A stretch of DNA of 64,000 nt from Palsa-739 sp035532535 (GTDB taxonomy: Bacteria; Actinomycetota; Thermoleophilia; Gaiellales; Gaiellaceae). The position numbers and the translations under genes were made by a program. The notes beneath the pieces were generated by a model. That model did no database searches and was not told the origin of the DNA. It saw only the letters and a program-made list of their open reading frames with translations. The stretch covers positions 1 to 64,000 of the forward strand of contig DATKQT010000027.1 of NCBI GenBank assembly GCA_035532535.1. Reading direction: 5' to 3'. Shown here one piece after another: positions 1-8,037 of this stretch (position 1 is the first letter of the stretch; each line of letters begins with the position of its first letter).

Positions 1-126
1 GATCCCGCTCAACACCTTGCGATCGTCGAGCCGCTTGCGACCGGGATAGCGGTAGCGCCGCTTCACCTTCGGCAGCAACGGCTCGACCAGCTCCCACAAC
101 TCGTCCGACACCAACGGCTTCGCCAT
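1..126 (-). CDS. IS5-type transposase, N-terminal fragment (runs off the window)
   Basis: The reverse strand reads an ATG at 126 followed by 42 codons that continue past the window edge. The peptide begins MAKPLVSDELWELVEPLLP and continues with KRRYRYPGRKRLDDRKVLSG. This matches the N-terminal DUF4096-like segment of IS5/IS402-group transposases, which bind the element ends and catalyse cut-and-paste transposition. Nothing inside the 42 codons is broken, but whether the rest is intact cannot be seen. The element should end somewhere between 127 and carD, but no terminal inverted repeat can be assigned without the other end. Confidence 0.85.
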   Translation of the reverse strand, partial: MAKPLVSDELWELVEPLLPKVKRRYRYPGRKRLDDRKVLSGI

Positions 127-354
127 CTGCGCCCCATCCTCTCAATCGAAGTGGACGCAGCCGACTTCGCCGACTACGAACGGGTCCCTCCTTTTTGAAA
201 GGCGCTCTAAGGCACGCCGACGCGAGGCCCCCGGTGGAGGTCGGGATGGCCGCGCAGGATGAGCGGCTGGGGCCTGGCACCGGATCGCAGAAAGCGCTGG
301 AAAGGCCGGAAATGTGCCTTTTCCAGCCATTTCTGCTACCCTTGGGTTCATCGG

Positions 355-383
355 GCCGGCGCCCACAACGCGCCGGCTCTTTT
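355..383 (+). terminator. GC hairpin plus T-run in the carD leader (terminator or attenuator)
   Basis: A perfect 8-bp GC-only stem (355-362 with 370-377) encloses a 7-nt loop and is followed at once by TCTTTT. This is the form of a Rho-independent terminator. It ends 34 nt before the TTG start of carD. A possible -10 (TACCCT) lies just upstream at 337-342. It could end a former upstream gene or attenuate carD; the sequence alone does not decide. Confidence 0.55.
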
Positions 384-416
384 GGCGAAACGCGCATCGA
401 GAAGGGGAGGTCGGCG

Positions 417-956
417 TTGTACAAGGTCGGCGACAAGGTGGTGTATCCGCACCACGGTGCCGGGACGGTCGTCAAGAAGGAGTCCCGCGAGGTGCTCGGT
501 CAGAAGCGCGAGTACCTGACGATCAAGATCCTGCATAACGACATGACCGTGCAGGTCCCGTGCGAAAACGCCGACCAGGTCGGTCTCAGGCGCGTCATCG
601 GCGAGAAAGAGGTCGGGGTCGTCCTCAAGGCCCTCACCGGCGGCTCGACCGAGATGCCGAAGAACTGGAACCGTCGCTTCAAGCACAACCGCGACAAGAT
701 GAAGACCGGCGACATCCTCGAGCTCGCCGAGGTCGTCCGCAACCTCTCGCTGCGCGACAACGAGAAGGGCCTCTCCACCGGCGAGAAGCAGATGTTCGTG
801 AAGGCGAAGAAGATCCTCGCCTCCGAGCTGATGTACGCCAAGGGCATGGACGAAGAGGAGTGCGCCGAGTGGCTCGAAGGCGTGCTCACCGGTGTCGGCG
901 GCAACGGCAAGAAGAAGGCGACGGCGAAGAAGAAGCCCGTCGCCGCCGCCGTCTAG
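417..956 (+). CDS. carD: CarD-family RNA polymerase-binding regulator
   Basis: CarD binds the RNA polymerase beta subunit and stabilises open complexes at housekeeping promoters. The 179-residue product starts YKVGDKVVYPHHGAGTVV, the hallmark of the RNAP-interacting Tudor-like domain (about 1-60). A helical C-terminal domain follows (about 70-160), then a Lys/Ala-rich tail. I chose the TTG at 417 because AAGGGGAGG sits at 402-410 with 6-nt spacing and the family starts exactly there; the reading frame stays open to 195 but that extension is not family-like. ispD follows 14 nt downstream, a common actinobacterial neighbourhood. Confidence 0.95.
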   Translation: MYKVGDKVVYPHHGAGTVVKKESREVLGQKREYLTIKILHNDMTVQVPCENADQVGLRRVIGEKEVGVVLKALTGGSTEMPKNWNRRFKHNRDKMKTGDILELAEVVRNLSLRDNEKGLSTGEKQMFVKAKKILASELMYAKGMDEEECAEWLEGVLTGVGGNGKKKATAKKKPVAAAV

Positions 957-970
957 CCGGCGTCACGCGC

Positions 971-1636
971 ATGTCCGTCTGGGCGATCCTCGTGGCTGCG
1001 GGCCGCGGGGAGCGACTCGGCTCGGACCAGCCCAAGGCCTTCGTGAAGTTGGGCGAGCTGCCGCTGCTGGCGGAGCCGCTGCGCCGCCTCGACGACAGCG
1101 AGTGGGTGGACGCGATCGTCGTCGTCGCGCCACCGGGATGGGAGGAGCCGGCGATCCTGCTGGCCGAGGAGCTCGGCTGCGCCAAGGTGCGCGCGTGCGT
1201 CGCCGGCGGGGAGACGCGGGCTGACTCGGTGCGCGCCGGCCTCGCCGAGGTTCCGGATGACGCCGCCGCGGTGCTCGTGCACGACGCCGCGCGGCCTCTG
1301 CTCACGGACGAGGTGATCGGCCGCGTGCTCGCGCCGCTCGCCGACGGCTGGGAGGGCGTCGTCCCCGGGCTTCCGGTGTCCGACACCGTGAAGCGTGTCG
1401 CCTCGGACGGCGGCGTCGATGAGACGGTGCCGCGCGACGGGCTGTGGACGGTGCAGACGCCGCAGGCCTTTCCAGTCGATGCGCTGCGCCGCGCGGTCTC
1501 CGGCGGCGCGGACGCGACCGACTGCGCCGGCCTGGTCGAGGCGGCCGGGGGCCGCGTGAAGGTCGTGCCCGGCGATCCACTGCTTCTCAAGGTGACGACG
1601 GCCGAGGACCTCGCGCGGGTGGCATCGCTGCTGTGA
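971..1636 (+). CDS. ispD: 2-C-methyl-D-erythritol 4-phosphate cytidylyltransferase
   Basis: IspD joins CTP and methylerythritol phosphate in the MEP isoprenoid pathway. The 221-residue protein has the nucleotide-binding loop LVAAGRGERLG (about 7-17), the VHDAARPLL segment (about 105) and the C-terminal GDPLLLKVTTAEDL signature. Its length is normal for the family. The stop overlaps the GTG of the next gene (GTGA), and ispF follows after one gene, so consecutive-pathway enzymes are co-transcribed. ATG at 971 is the first start after carD. Confidence 0.96.
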   Translation: MSVWAILVAAGRGERLGSDQPKAFVKLGELPLLAEPLRRLDDSEWVDAIVVVAPPGWEEPAILLAEELGCAKVRACVAGGETRADSVRAGLAEVPDDAAAVLVHDAARPLLTDEVIGRVLAPLADGWEGVVPGLPVSDTVKRVASDGGVDETVPRDGLWTVQTPQAFPVDALRRAVSGGADATDCAGLVEAAGGRVKVVPGDPLLLKVTTAEDLARVASLL

Positions 1637-2427
1637 TCGTCGACTACCACATGCACCTGCGCAACGAGCGGGGCGCGATCGATCACACGGCCGGCGCCGT
1701 TGGGCCGTTCGTCGAGCGCGCGCGTGAGCGCGGGGTGGACGAGATCGGCTTCACCGAGCACGTCTACTACTTCGAGCAGACGCGGTCGTTCTGGCCTTGG
1801 CCGTACTACATCGAGCGCTGCCATTTCGATCTCGACACGTATGTCGACGCCGTGCTCGAGGCGAAGCGCCGCGGTCTGCCGGTGAAGCTCGGCCTCGAGG
1901 TCGACTGGGCCGGCGAACGCGCGCAGGAGCTCGCGGGTGTGCTCGCCCCGTACCCGTGGGACTTCCTCCTCGGCTCGGTGCACATGGTCGACGACCACGC
2001 CATCGACAACGGGCCCGGCCTGTGGGCCGAGCTGCCGGAAGACGAGGTGTGGCAGCGGTATGTCGAGACGCTCTCGATCGCAGCCCGAAGCGGACACTTC
2101 GATGCGCTTTCGCACCCGGATCTCGCCAAGATCTACGGCGTGCGCGGAAGCGACGAGCAGTACCGGGAACTGGCGGACGCTGTCGACGAGTCCGGAGTCG
2201 CCCTCGAGATCTCGACCGCAGGCCTTCGTAAACCGGTGGCCGAGCTCTATCCCGATGCGCGGCTCCTCCAATTCTCGTCCGCGCCGGTGACGTTCGCGTC
2301 CGACGCCCACGAGCCCGTGCTCGTCGGCGAGGACTTCGAGGGCGCGGTCGCGTTCGCGCGAGCGAACGGCCGTGACACGGTGAGCGTCTTCGACGGGCGC
2401 GTGCGGAGACAGGAGCCGCTCGGGTGA
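1633..2427 (+). CDS. PHP-domain phosphatase, histidinol-phosphatase (HisK/HisJ) type
   Basis: The 264-residue protein is a PHP-superfamily metallophosphoesterase. It opens with DYHMHLR (metal-binding HxH at residues 6-8), then IGFTEHVYY, GLEVDW, LLGSVHM and ALSHPDL, and ends with the FASDAH metal motif. This order matches histidinol-phosphate phosphatases of the HisK/HisJ type, so histidine biosynthesis is the likely role. It sits between ispD and ispF with GTGA overlaps at both ends and no other his gene in the window, so the substrate remains inferred. The GTG at 1633 places the metal motif at the extreme N-terminus, as in the family. Confidence 0.85.
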   Translation: MIVDYHMHLRNERGAIDHTAGAVGPFVERARERGVDEIGFTEHVYYFEQTRSFWPWPYYIERCHFDLDTYVDAVLEAKRRGLPVKLGLEVDWAGERAQELAGVLAPYPWDFLLGSVHMVDDHAIDNGPGLWAELPEDEVWQRYVETLSIAARSGHFDALSHPDLAKIYGVRGSDEQYRELADAVDESGVALEISTAGLRKPVAELYPDARLLQFSSAPVTFASDAHEPVLVGEDFEGAVAFARANGRDTVSVFDGRVRRQEPLG

Positions 2428-2903
2428 GCGAGTATCGCGTCGGCACCGGCTTCGATGCACACGCGCTCGCGGACGGCGTGCCGCTCGTCCTCGGCGGTGT
2501 CGCGATCGACCACCCGCGCGGGCTCTCCGGCCACTCGGACGGCGACGTGCTCGCGCACGCGCTCACGGATGCGGTTCTCGGCGCTGCCGGCCTCGAGGAC
2601 ATCGGCGCGCTCTTCCCGTCCGGCGATCCGCTGTACGCGGGCGCGGACTCGGTGGGGCTCCTGCGCGAGGCGTGGCGCATTGTGCAGGACGCCGGCTGGG
2701 AGCTCGTCAACGCCGACGTCGTGCTCATCGGCGAGGAGCCGCGGCTCGCGCCGCACCGCGACGCGATGCGCGGGCGGCTCGCCGGCGCGCTCGGCGTCGA
2801 GCCGGAACGGGTGGCCGTGCGGGCGACGACGACCGACGGTCTCGGCTTCACCGGCCGCGGCGAAGGGCTCGCCGCGCAGGCCGTCGCGCTGCTGCGCCGA
2901 TGA
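2424..2903 (+). CDS. ispF: 2-C-methyl-D-erythritol 2,4-cyclodiphosphate synthase
   Basis: IspF cyclises CDP-methylerythritol phosphate to MEcPP with loss of CMP. At 159 residues it has family length. Metal ligands Asp11 and His13 lie in GTGFDAHAL, with His45 after GHSDGDV. The C-terminal TTTDGLGFTGRGEG motif is also present. The GTG start overlaps the PHP gene stop, and its own TGA overlaps the ATG of the next gene. Translational coupling is therefore likely through the whole operon. Confidence 0.96.
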   Translation: MSEYRVGTGFDAHALADGVPLVLGGVAIDHPRGLSGHSDGDVLAHALTDAVLGAAGLEDIGALFPSGDPLYAGADSVGLLREAWRIVQDAGWELVNADVVLIGEEPRLAPHRDAMRGRLAGALGVEPERVAVRATTTDGLGFTGRGEGLAAQAVALLRR

Positions 2904-3616
2904 AATTGCGCATCGTCACGCACGTGGAGCATCCCGAGCTGCGCGGGAAGCTCCCCGATCTGTGGCCGGAGTTCATGCATCATGACGCGGTCGTCTCGTC
3001 CTTCTGGCCGCAGCTGTACGAGGTCTATCCCGACTTCCAGCTGTGGGTGCTCGACGGCAGAAGGCTCATCGGCTATGCGTGCACGCTGCCGGTCGTGTGG
3101 GACGGCGTCCCGCAGCCGAACGGCGTCGACTGGGCGGTGACCGAGGGGCCGGGCGGGATGCCGACGACGCTGTGCGCCATCGTCGCGGGACTCGTCCCGC
3201 AGTACCGCGGCCACGGCATCAGCGCGGTCGTGCTCGGGCGCATGACGAAGCTCGCCGCCGCACACGGGCTCGACTCGATGATCGCGCCTGTGCGTCCGCT
3301 CTGGAAGGAGCGCTATCCGCTCACGCCGATCGAGCGCTACGTCGACTGGCGGCGGGAAGACGAGCTGCTGTACGACCCCTGGCTGCGCACGCACGAGCGG
3401 CTCGGCGCCGAGCTGCTCGCGCCCGCCCCGAGCTCGATGACGATCGCGGGCACCCGCGACGAGTGGGAGCAGTGGACGTCACTCCAGTTTCCCGAGGACG
3501 GCGAGTACGTCGTCCCCGGCGCGCTCGCGCCGGTGCGCTTCGAGGGCGGTACCGGAACGTATGTCGAGCCGAACGTCTGGATGCGGCACCCGATCGAGGA
3601 GCCGCAGCCGTACTAG
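2900..3616 (+). CDS. GNAT-like N-acetyltransferase, substrate unknown
   Basis: The 238-residue product resembles GNAT acyltransferases in its central part: a beta-rich segment around WVLDGRRLIGYACTLPV and an acetyl-CoA-loop-like stretch VPQYRGHGISAVVLGRM near residues 98-114 (Q/RxxGxG/A form). The C-terminal third is rich in Trp and Pro and does not match a GNAT core. The ATGA overlap with ispF makes it the last gene of the carD-isp operon. It converges on the membrane-protein gene at 3623 with a 6-nt gap. I do not recognise a specific substrate. Confidence 0.65.
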   Translation: MKLRIVTHVEHPELRGKLPDLWPEFMHHDAVVSSFWPQLYEVYPDFQLWVLDGRRLIGYACTLPVVWDGVPQPNGVDWAVTEGPGGMPTTLCAIVAGLVPQYRGHGISAVVLGRMTKLAAAHGLDSMIAPVRPLWKERYPLTPIERYVDWRREDELLYDPWLRTHERLGAELLAPAPSSMTIAGTRDEWEQWTSLQFPEDGEYVVPGALAPVRFEGGTGTYVEPNVWMRHPIEEPQPY

Positions 3617-3622
3617 TACGAG

Positions 3623-4045
3623 TCAGCGGCCGCGGCGCTGGGCGTCGCGTCGCTGCTTGTCGAGGCGCCGGCGCATCTGCCGGTTCGTCGCCTCCTCGGC
3701 CACTCCGGCGCCCTGCTGGTCCTGCATCTCGATCAGCGCCCGTCGCTCGTCGCGCGTCAGCCTCGACATCGCTTTCTGGGCCTGCTGCGGGTCGTGCATC
3801 TGCTTCGCGTGTGGCTGCAGCTTGCGCATCGCGCTCGCGAGCTCGGGGTTGGAGCGCTCGAGCGCCGCGGTGGAGGCCTTCTCCAGCCAGCGCTTGAACA
3901 GCGGCACCTTCGCGATCAGCGTGATGACCGGGCGGAGGTAGCGGCCGTTCTGGATGCGGCCGAGCAGGGCGAGGACGCCCATGAGGACCAGGAGCCCGAG
4001 CAGGATCCAGAGCGGGATCAGGAGCGTGAAGATCGATGCGATCAC
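3623..4045 (-). CDS. Small membrane-anchored hypothetical protein
   Basis: I do not recognise this 140-residue protein. It begins with one strong hydrophobic segment (about residues 4-30, IFTLLIPLWILLGLLVLMGV), followed by a soluble region rich in Lys, Arg, Gln and Ala. The tail (RRRLDKQRRDAQRRGR) is very basic and probably helical. The GTG at 4045 overlaps the mutY stop as GTGA, so it is translationally coupled to mutY. A single-pass anchor with a cytoplasmic basic helix is the most that can be said. Confidence 0.65.
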   Translation of the reverse strand: MIASIFTLLIPLWILLGLLVLMGVLALLGRIQNGRYLRPVITLIAKVPLFKRWLEKASTAALERSNPELASAMRKLQPHAKQMHDPQQAQKAMSRLTRDERRALIEMQDQQGAGVAEEATNRQMRRRLDKQRRDAQRRGR

Positions 4046-4755
4046 GGCGCGGATGGTAGCGAGATGAGGCCGTCTCGCACGTGCACGAGCCCGTCCCGCG
4101 CGAGCGCCGTGACGGCCTCCTCGTCCGACGGCTGCTCGCCGGCCACGACCGCACGGAGCGCCCGCGCCCGCCGCTGCCGGAACGAGCCCTCGAGCGGGCC
4201 CTGCTTGCGCAGCGGCTCGTAGCGGCGGCCCCGCGACGGGCACGCCGCCGCGAGCGGGCAGATGCCGCAGCGCGGGATGCGTGCGAGGCAGATGGTGGCA
4301 CCGAGGTCCATGAGCGCCTGTGCGGCTGCCGGCGAGAACGTCGCGCCGGTGCGCTCGGTCACGCGGCGGACGTTCACGTCCTCGGGCAGGACATCGCGGC
4401 CGAACGCGAAGCACGCGACCGCGTCCGCGGTGTACCGCCCGACCCCGGGCAGCTCGGTGAGATCGTCGGGCCAGCCGTGCGCAACGATGTGCTGCGCAGC
4501 GCGGTGGAGGTTGAGCGCGCGGCGGTTGTAGCCGAGGCCTTGCCACTCCGTGATGACCGCCGCAGGTGAAGCAGCCGCGAGCGCGTGCGCGGTCGGCCAG
4601 CGCTTAAGCCATCGTGTCCAGCGCGGCACGACGCGCTCGACCTGCGTCTGTTGCGCCATCACCTCGCTGACGAGGATCGCGTACGGGTCGCGCGTCTTTC
4701 GCCACGGCAGCGGCCGCGCGTTCGCTGCAAACCACGCCGACAACGCCGCTTCCAC
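4042..4755 (-). CDS. mutY: A/G-specific adenine glycosylase, short form
   Basis: MutY removes adenine mispaired with 8-oxoguanine. The 237-residue protein has catalytic Glu31 in EVMAQQTQV, the helix-hairpin-helix LPGVGRYTADAV (about 102-113) and catalytic Asp126 in EDVNVRRV. The 4Fe-4S loop is complete: Cys156, Cys163, Cys166 and Cys172, spaced C-x6-C-x2-C-x5-C. The C-terminal NUDIX-like 8-oxoG recognition domain of E. coli MutY (350 residues) is largely missing, as in some actinobacterial forms. The GTG start has no Shine-Dalgarno and lies 7 nt after a TAGGCT -10 box. Confidence 0.93.
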   Translation of the reverse strand: MEAALSAWFAANARPLPWRKTRDPYAILVSEVMAQQTQVERVVPRWTRWLKRWPTAHALAAASPAAVITEWQGLGYNRRALNLHRAAQHIVAHGWPDDLTELPGVGRYTADAVACFAFGRDVLPEDVNVRRVTERTGATFSPAAAQALMDLGATICLARIPRCGICPLAAACPSRGRRYEPLRKQGPLEGSFRQRRARALRAVVAGEQPSDEEAVTALARDGLVHVRDGLISLPSAP

Positions 4756-4762
4756 GCTCCGT

Positions 4763-4768
4763 AGCCTA
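4763..4768 (-). promoter_or_regulatory. -10 box of a leaderless mutY transcript
   Basis: On the reverse strand TAGGCT precedes the mutY GTG by 7 nt. Transcription starting about 7 nt after the box would begin at the start codon itself, and no Shine-Dalgarno lies between. The -35 region is not clear. Confidence 0.5.
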
Positions 4769-4777
4769 GGCGAGCAT

Positions 4778-4810
4778 GATCCGGGGGAGGCGCGACGCCT
4801 CCCCCGGATC
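4778..4810 (-). terminator. Strong hairpin terminator after the sialidase-like gene
   Basis: A perfect 15-bp inverted repeat (4778-4792 and 4796-4810) has a 3-nt loop. It lies 7 nt beyond the stop of the reverse-strand sialidase-like gene and just upstream of the mutY promoter, so it isolates the two units. A long U-run is absent, which is usual for GC-rich actinobacterial terminators. Confidence 0.75.
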
Positions 4811-4816
4811 CGTGTG

Positions 4817-6658
4817 TCAAGGGATGGGAACGGTGGCGACGATCTGCTGCTGGCGGTTCGACGGGTTGGTGCCGTCGTCGAATGTGCTGACGAACGTCGA
4901 GATGTCGGTCGTCCCGTCAGTGATGTTCCCGAAGTAGTCGCCGATGAACCCGGTTGTGACGTTCGCTCCGTCCGGGCGCGGGCCGTTCAGCTGCGGGTCC
5001 CACGTGTGTGCCGTCAGCCGGACGTTGTGGCCCAGAGGCGCGAGCGCCGGCGTGTAGAACTGGATGCTCGCGTTGACGCAATAGTTCGGCGCACCGTATG
5101 GCGGCAACGAGCCGCTGTAGTTCGGGTTCGACTGATCGAGCGTCAACCCAGCGGCGTTGGCCTCGGTGCCGGCGGTCGGACAGGCGAGGCGACGGTCGTA
5201 GAAGTTGACGCTCACCGTTCCGTCGCTCGCGACGGTCAGATTCGGTTGGAACTCGTCGGCGGCAGAGGCGTTGTCATTCACTTGGATCGGAGTCGTCCAG
5301 GTCTTCCCGCCGTCATATGACGCGGTCAGGAGAACGTTGACCACTCCTGCGCTGTAGTCCTCATACGCGACGTACAGCGGATACGCACCGTTCGGGGCGG
5401 GATGGTTCCCGACGGTGAACGAGTTCTCGATTCCGTCCCTGAACGTCGTGTTCGCATACGTGAGCGGCGGCGGTTGGATGCCGTTCACCGGCATGGCGAT
5501 TGTCGACCAGCTCTGGCCGCCGTTCGTCGACTCGTCGATGGCGATGTTGGAGCAGCAGTACCCCTGTTTGGGATTGAAGTTCGTCAAGGTCGTGTAGACG
5601 TCCCCGTCCGGTGTCACGTGCGGCAGGAGGTAGGTCATTCCCTGCGGGCTGTGCGGCGGGACCGGCAACGCTTGCGGTGTGGACCACGCGGTGTGCGTGC
5701 CGTTCGCGTTGGCGTCCGCGTACGAGACGTACGGGACCGGTGTCACGAAGTGGAAGTCGACCCACATCGCGTAGATGCGGTTGTAGTGCGGGCTCGCCGG
5801 ATTCGTGTCGATCGTGATCCACTCCTTGTCCGGCTCATTGCCGACCGCGTCGTAGCTCGCGATGATGTCCGGCTTTCCGTTGGCGGTGGTGATCCATTGA
5901 TTCGCGGCCGTGGCTCCGTGAGGGCGCACCGAAACCGAGATCACTTCGGCAGCCTGGACCGGATTCGGCTCCTGCGAGGTGCCGACCGTGTAATTGTGGC
6001 TCCCGTCCCTCTTGTAGAAGAACTGGTATGGCAGGCTGATCTCGTAGTAGTTGCCGTAGCCGTCGAAGGCGCCGACCGGGTCGGTGTCGTCCGTCCAGCC
6101 TTCGTAACCGGGTACGTGCCCCTGCACCGGCCAGGTCTTGCCGCCATCGAACGATTCGTAGAACCCGAGCTGGTGGTTGTATCCCTCCGCGCTCACGATC
6201 CACTTGGACGAGCCGATGAGATGCAGCGGGTTCGTGGGGTCGACGCGGATGTCGGACTCGGAGTGATCCTTCACGAGCTGAGGCGCGGCCGCCGGATAGC
6301 CGGGGTTGCTTCCCGCCTGGGTCGGATACGGGCCCGCCGCGCCTGTGTCTTCACCAGTCGTGGCGCCCGGGCAAGCCGACACGCCGCTGTATCCGTCGTT
6401 CGGGCCGGCGTTGAACGCCGATGCGTCCACCTCGGGGCGGTAACAGCTGACCTGCTGCGACGTCGCGTCGACGTTGGTCACGCCCGCCTTCTGGTAGCTC
6501 TGCGCGTACGCCTTATCGGACTGGTTGCCCTGCGGGACGTTGCCGACTCCGGGGTCGAGCGCCGACGCGGCGCTCCTCGAGCTCGACGCCGCTGCGAAGA
6601 CGATCGCGGCGCAGGCGAGTCCTGCAAGGACGAGTACACGGCTCAGCTTCACGTGCAT
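4817..6658 (-). CDS. Secreted sialidase-like (BNR/Asp-box) repeat protein
   Basis: The 613-residue protein has a Sec signal peptide (KLSRVLVLAGLACAAIVFAA, cleavage likely around 30-35). At least three Asp-box motifs follow (SFDGGKTW, STNGGQSW, SYDGGKTW), the beta-propeller turns of sialidases and related exo-enzymes. The body is rich in Asn, Thr, Tyr and Gln with several Cys, as in exported proteins. No sialidase FRIP or catalytic Tyr/Glu set is evident, so glycosidase activity is unproven. The GTG at 6652 is an alternative start with a better spaced GAAGGGAG. It stands alone between a strong terminator and a divergent gene, with visibly lower GC than its neighbours. Confidence 0.8.
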   Translation of the reverse strand: MHVKLSRVLVLAGLACAAIVFAAASSSRSAASALDPGVGNVPQGNQSDKAYAQSYQKAGVTNVDATSQQVSCYRPEVDASAFNAGPNDGYSGVSACPGATTGEDTGAAGPYPTQAGSNPGYPAAAPQLVKDHSESDIRVDPTNPLHLIGSSKWIVSAEGYNHQLGFYESFDGGKTWPVQGHVPGYEGWTDDTDPVGAFDGYGNYYEISLPYQFFYKRDGSHNYTVGTSQEPNPVQAAEVISVSVRPHGATAANQWITTANGKPDIIASYDAVGNEPDKEWITIDTNPASPHYNRIYAMWVDFHFVTPVPYVSYADANANGTHTAWSTPQALPVPPHSPQGMTYLLPHVTPDGDVYTTLTNFNPKQGYCCSNIAIDESTNGGQSWSTIAMPVNGIQPPPLTYANTTFRDGIENSFTVGNHPAPNGAYPLYVAYEDYSAGVVNVLLTASYDGGKTWTTPIQVNDNASAADEFQPNLTVASDGTVSVNFYDRRLACPTAGTEANAAGLTLDQSNPNYSGSLPPYGAPNYCVNASIQFYTPALAPLGHNVRLTAHTWDPQLNGPRPDGANVTTGFIGDYFGNITDGTTDISTFVSTFDDGTNPSNRQQQIVATVPIP

Positions 6659-6750
6659 GCTCCCTTCTGACTAGGGCGACCCACCGCCGCTCGCAGACCG
6701 CGCGTGTGCTGTTCACGGGACGATATCGAGCGCGACTACGCTTCGACGAG

Positions 6751-7743
6751 GTGATCGATCTCCGTTCCGACACGCTGACGAAGCCCACCGCCGGCATGCG
6801 CGCGGCCATGGCCGCCGCCGAGGTCGGCGACGAGCAGTACCTCGAGGATCCGACCACGAACGAGCTGCAGCGCCGGACGGCGGAGCTCCTCGGCCACGAG
6901 GCCGCGCTCTTCCTGCCGACCGCGACGATGGCGAACCAGGCGGCGCTGCGCGCGCAGACGAAGCCCGGGTCGGTGTTGCTTGCCGAGGAGCGGACCCACA
7001 TCCTCGTGTACGAGTGGGGCGGGCCGGCGATCCACTCCGGATTGATCATGCGCGGCGTGCGCGCGCAGGCGGGCCGCGTCACGCCGGAGCACGTCGGCGC
7101 CGTGCTCGATCCGGATCTCGGGCCGGGCGGGATCGTCGTGCTCGAGAACACGCACCGCAGCTCCGGTGGCCGCGTGTTGCCGCTCGACGAGTTCGAGGCG
7201 ACCGCTGCCGCCGCGCGCGAGCGCGGCGCGGCCGTGCACCTCGACGGCGCACGCCTCTTCAACGCGTCCGTCGCCGCGGGCCGCGCGCCGTCGGACTGGG
7301 CGCGCATCGCCGACTCGGTGACGATCTGCTTCTCGAAGAGCCTCGGCTGCCCGACAGGTGCGATCCTCGCCGGCTCGTCAGCGCTCATCGAGCGCGCGTG
7401 GGAGAGCAAGTACCTGCTCGGCGGCGCATTACGCCAGTCGGGCATCCTCGCCGCGGCCGCGCTGTACGCGCTCGATCATCACGTCGAACGTCTCGCCGAC
7501 GATCACGCGCGCGCTCGCCGTCTCGCGGAAGGGATCGGGATCGATCCCGCCGAGGTGGAGACGAACTTCGTCGCCATACCGGATCCGTACGGGGACGGCA
7601 TCGCACACGCCGCCGCCGGCGGCGTGGCGCTCGGTGAGCTTCGCCCCGGCTGGCTGCGTGCTGTCACGCATCTCGACGTGTCGGACGACGACGTCGACGC
7701 GGCGATCGGCACACTCGGCTCGCGGGTTGTCAACACCGTTTGA
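6751..7743 (+). CDS. ltaE: Low-specificity L-threonine aldolase
   Basis: This PLP enzyme cleaves threonine or allo-threonine to glycine and acetaldehyde. The 330-residue protein begins VIDLRSDTLTKPT, the family N-terminus. It has the HLDGARLFNA motif (Asp and Arg around the PLP) and the Schiff-base lysine in ICFSKSLGCPTGA. The frame is open 15 codons upstream, but the GTG at 6751 fits the family. A weak -10 (TACGCT, 6737-6742) lies 8 nt before it. It is divergent from the sialidase-like gene and monocistronic. Confidence 0.92.
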   Translation: MIDLRSDTLTKPTAGMRAAMAAAEVGDEQYLEDPTTNELQRRTAELLGHEAALFLPTATMANQAALRAQTKPGSVLLAEERTHILVYEWGGPAIHSGLIMRGVRAQAGRVTPEHVGAVLDPDLGPGGIVVLENTHRSSGGRVLPLDEFEATAAAARERGAAVHLDGARLFNASVAAGRAPSDWARIADSVTICFSKSLGCPTGAILAGSSALIERAWESKYLLGGALRQSGILAAAALYALDHHVERLADDHARARRLAEGIGIDPAEVETNFVAIPDPYGDGIAHAAAGGVALGELRPGWLRAVTHLDVSDDDVDAAIGTLGSRVVNTV

Positions 7744-7854
7744 GGCACCCTCCCTGAGGGATCGACTCGCGCGTGGCGGCCGCCGATGACCTTTGCATAG
7801 CGACTTCGCATTGCGGGCGGGGTCGGTGGCAATGGCAAGGTGGGTCTGCGGCTG

Positions 7855-8037
7855 ATGGCTGACATTCACGTCGGTGACGACGTCACTTACCGCGGACGCG
7901 TGTTCCGCGTCTGCGGCATATCGCCTATGAGCGCGAGCCCTCGTCGCCTCCTCCTCGAGGATCCGGACACCGGCGAGAGCGTCGAAGCGAAGCAGGACGA
8001 CGTCGAGCCGGTCGGGGACGGCGACTCAGCCGCTTAA
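7855..8037 (+). CDS. Small conserved-looking hypothetical protein
   Basis: The 60-residue, acidic product (MADIHVGDDVTYRGRVFRV, later LLLEDPDTGESVEAKQDDV) looks like one small beta-barrel. It resembles short 'active-site/ligand-binding loop' proteins without a name. Codon use is GC3-rich like its neighbours. The ATG at 7855 was chosen over a GTG at 7840 because the peptide becomes family-like there. Its 3' end overlaps the convergent SCO gene by 12 bp. No function can be assigned. Confidence 0.6.
   Translation: MADIHVGDDVTYRGRVFRVCGISPMSASPRRLLLEDPDTGESVEAKQDDVEPVGDGDSAA

Noticed and set aside
195..416. N-terminal extension of CarD from an ATG at 195
   Set aside because: It would add 74 non-conserved residues and translate through the GC hairpin; the TTG at 417 has an excellent Shine-Dalgarno.
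886..2460. A 524-codon reverse frame opposite ispD and the PHP gene
   Set aside because: It is a shadow of two well-identified genes and ends in a Ser/Arg low-complexity stretch.
7744..7854. Short inverted repeat (CCCTC/GAGGG) after threonine aldolase as a terminator
   Set aside because: The stem is only about 4-5 bp and there is no T-run, so nothing can be supported.
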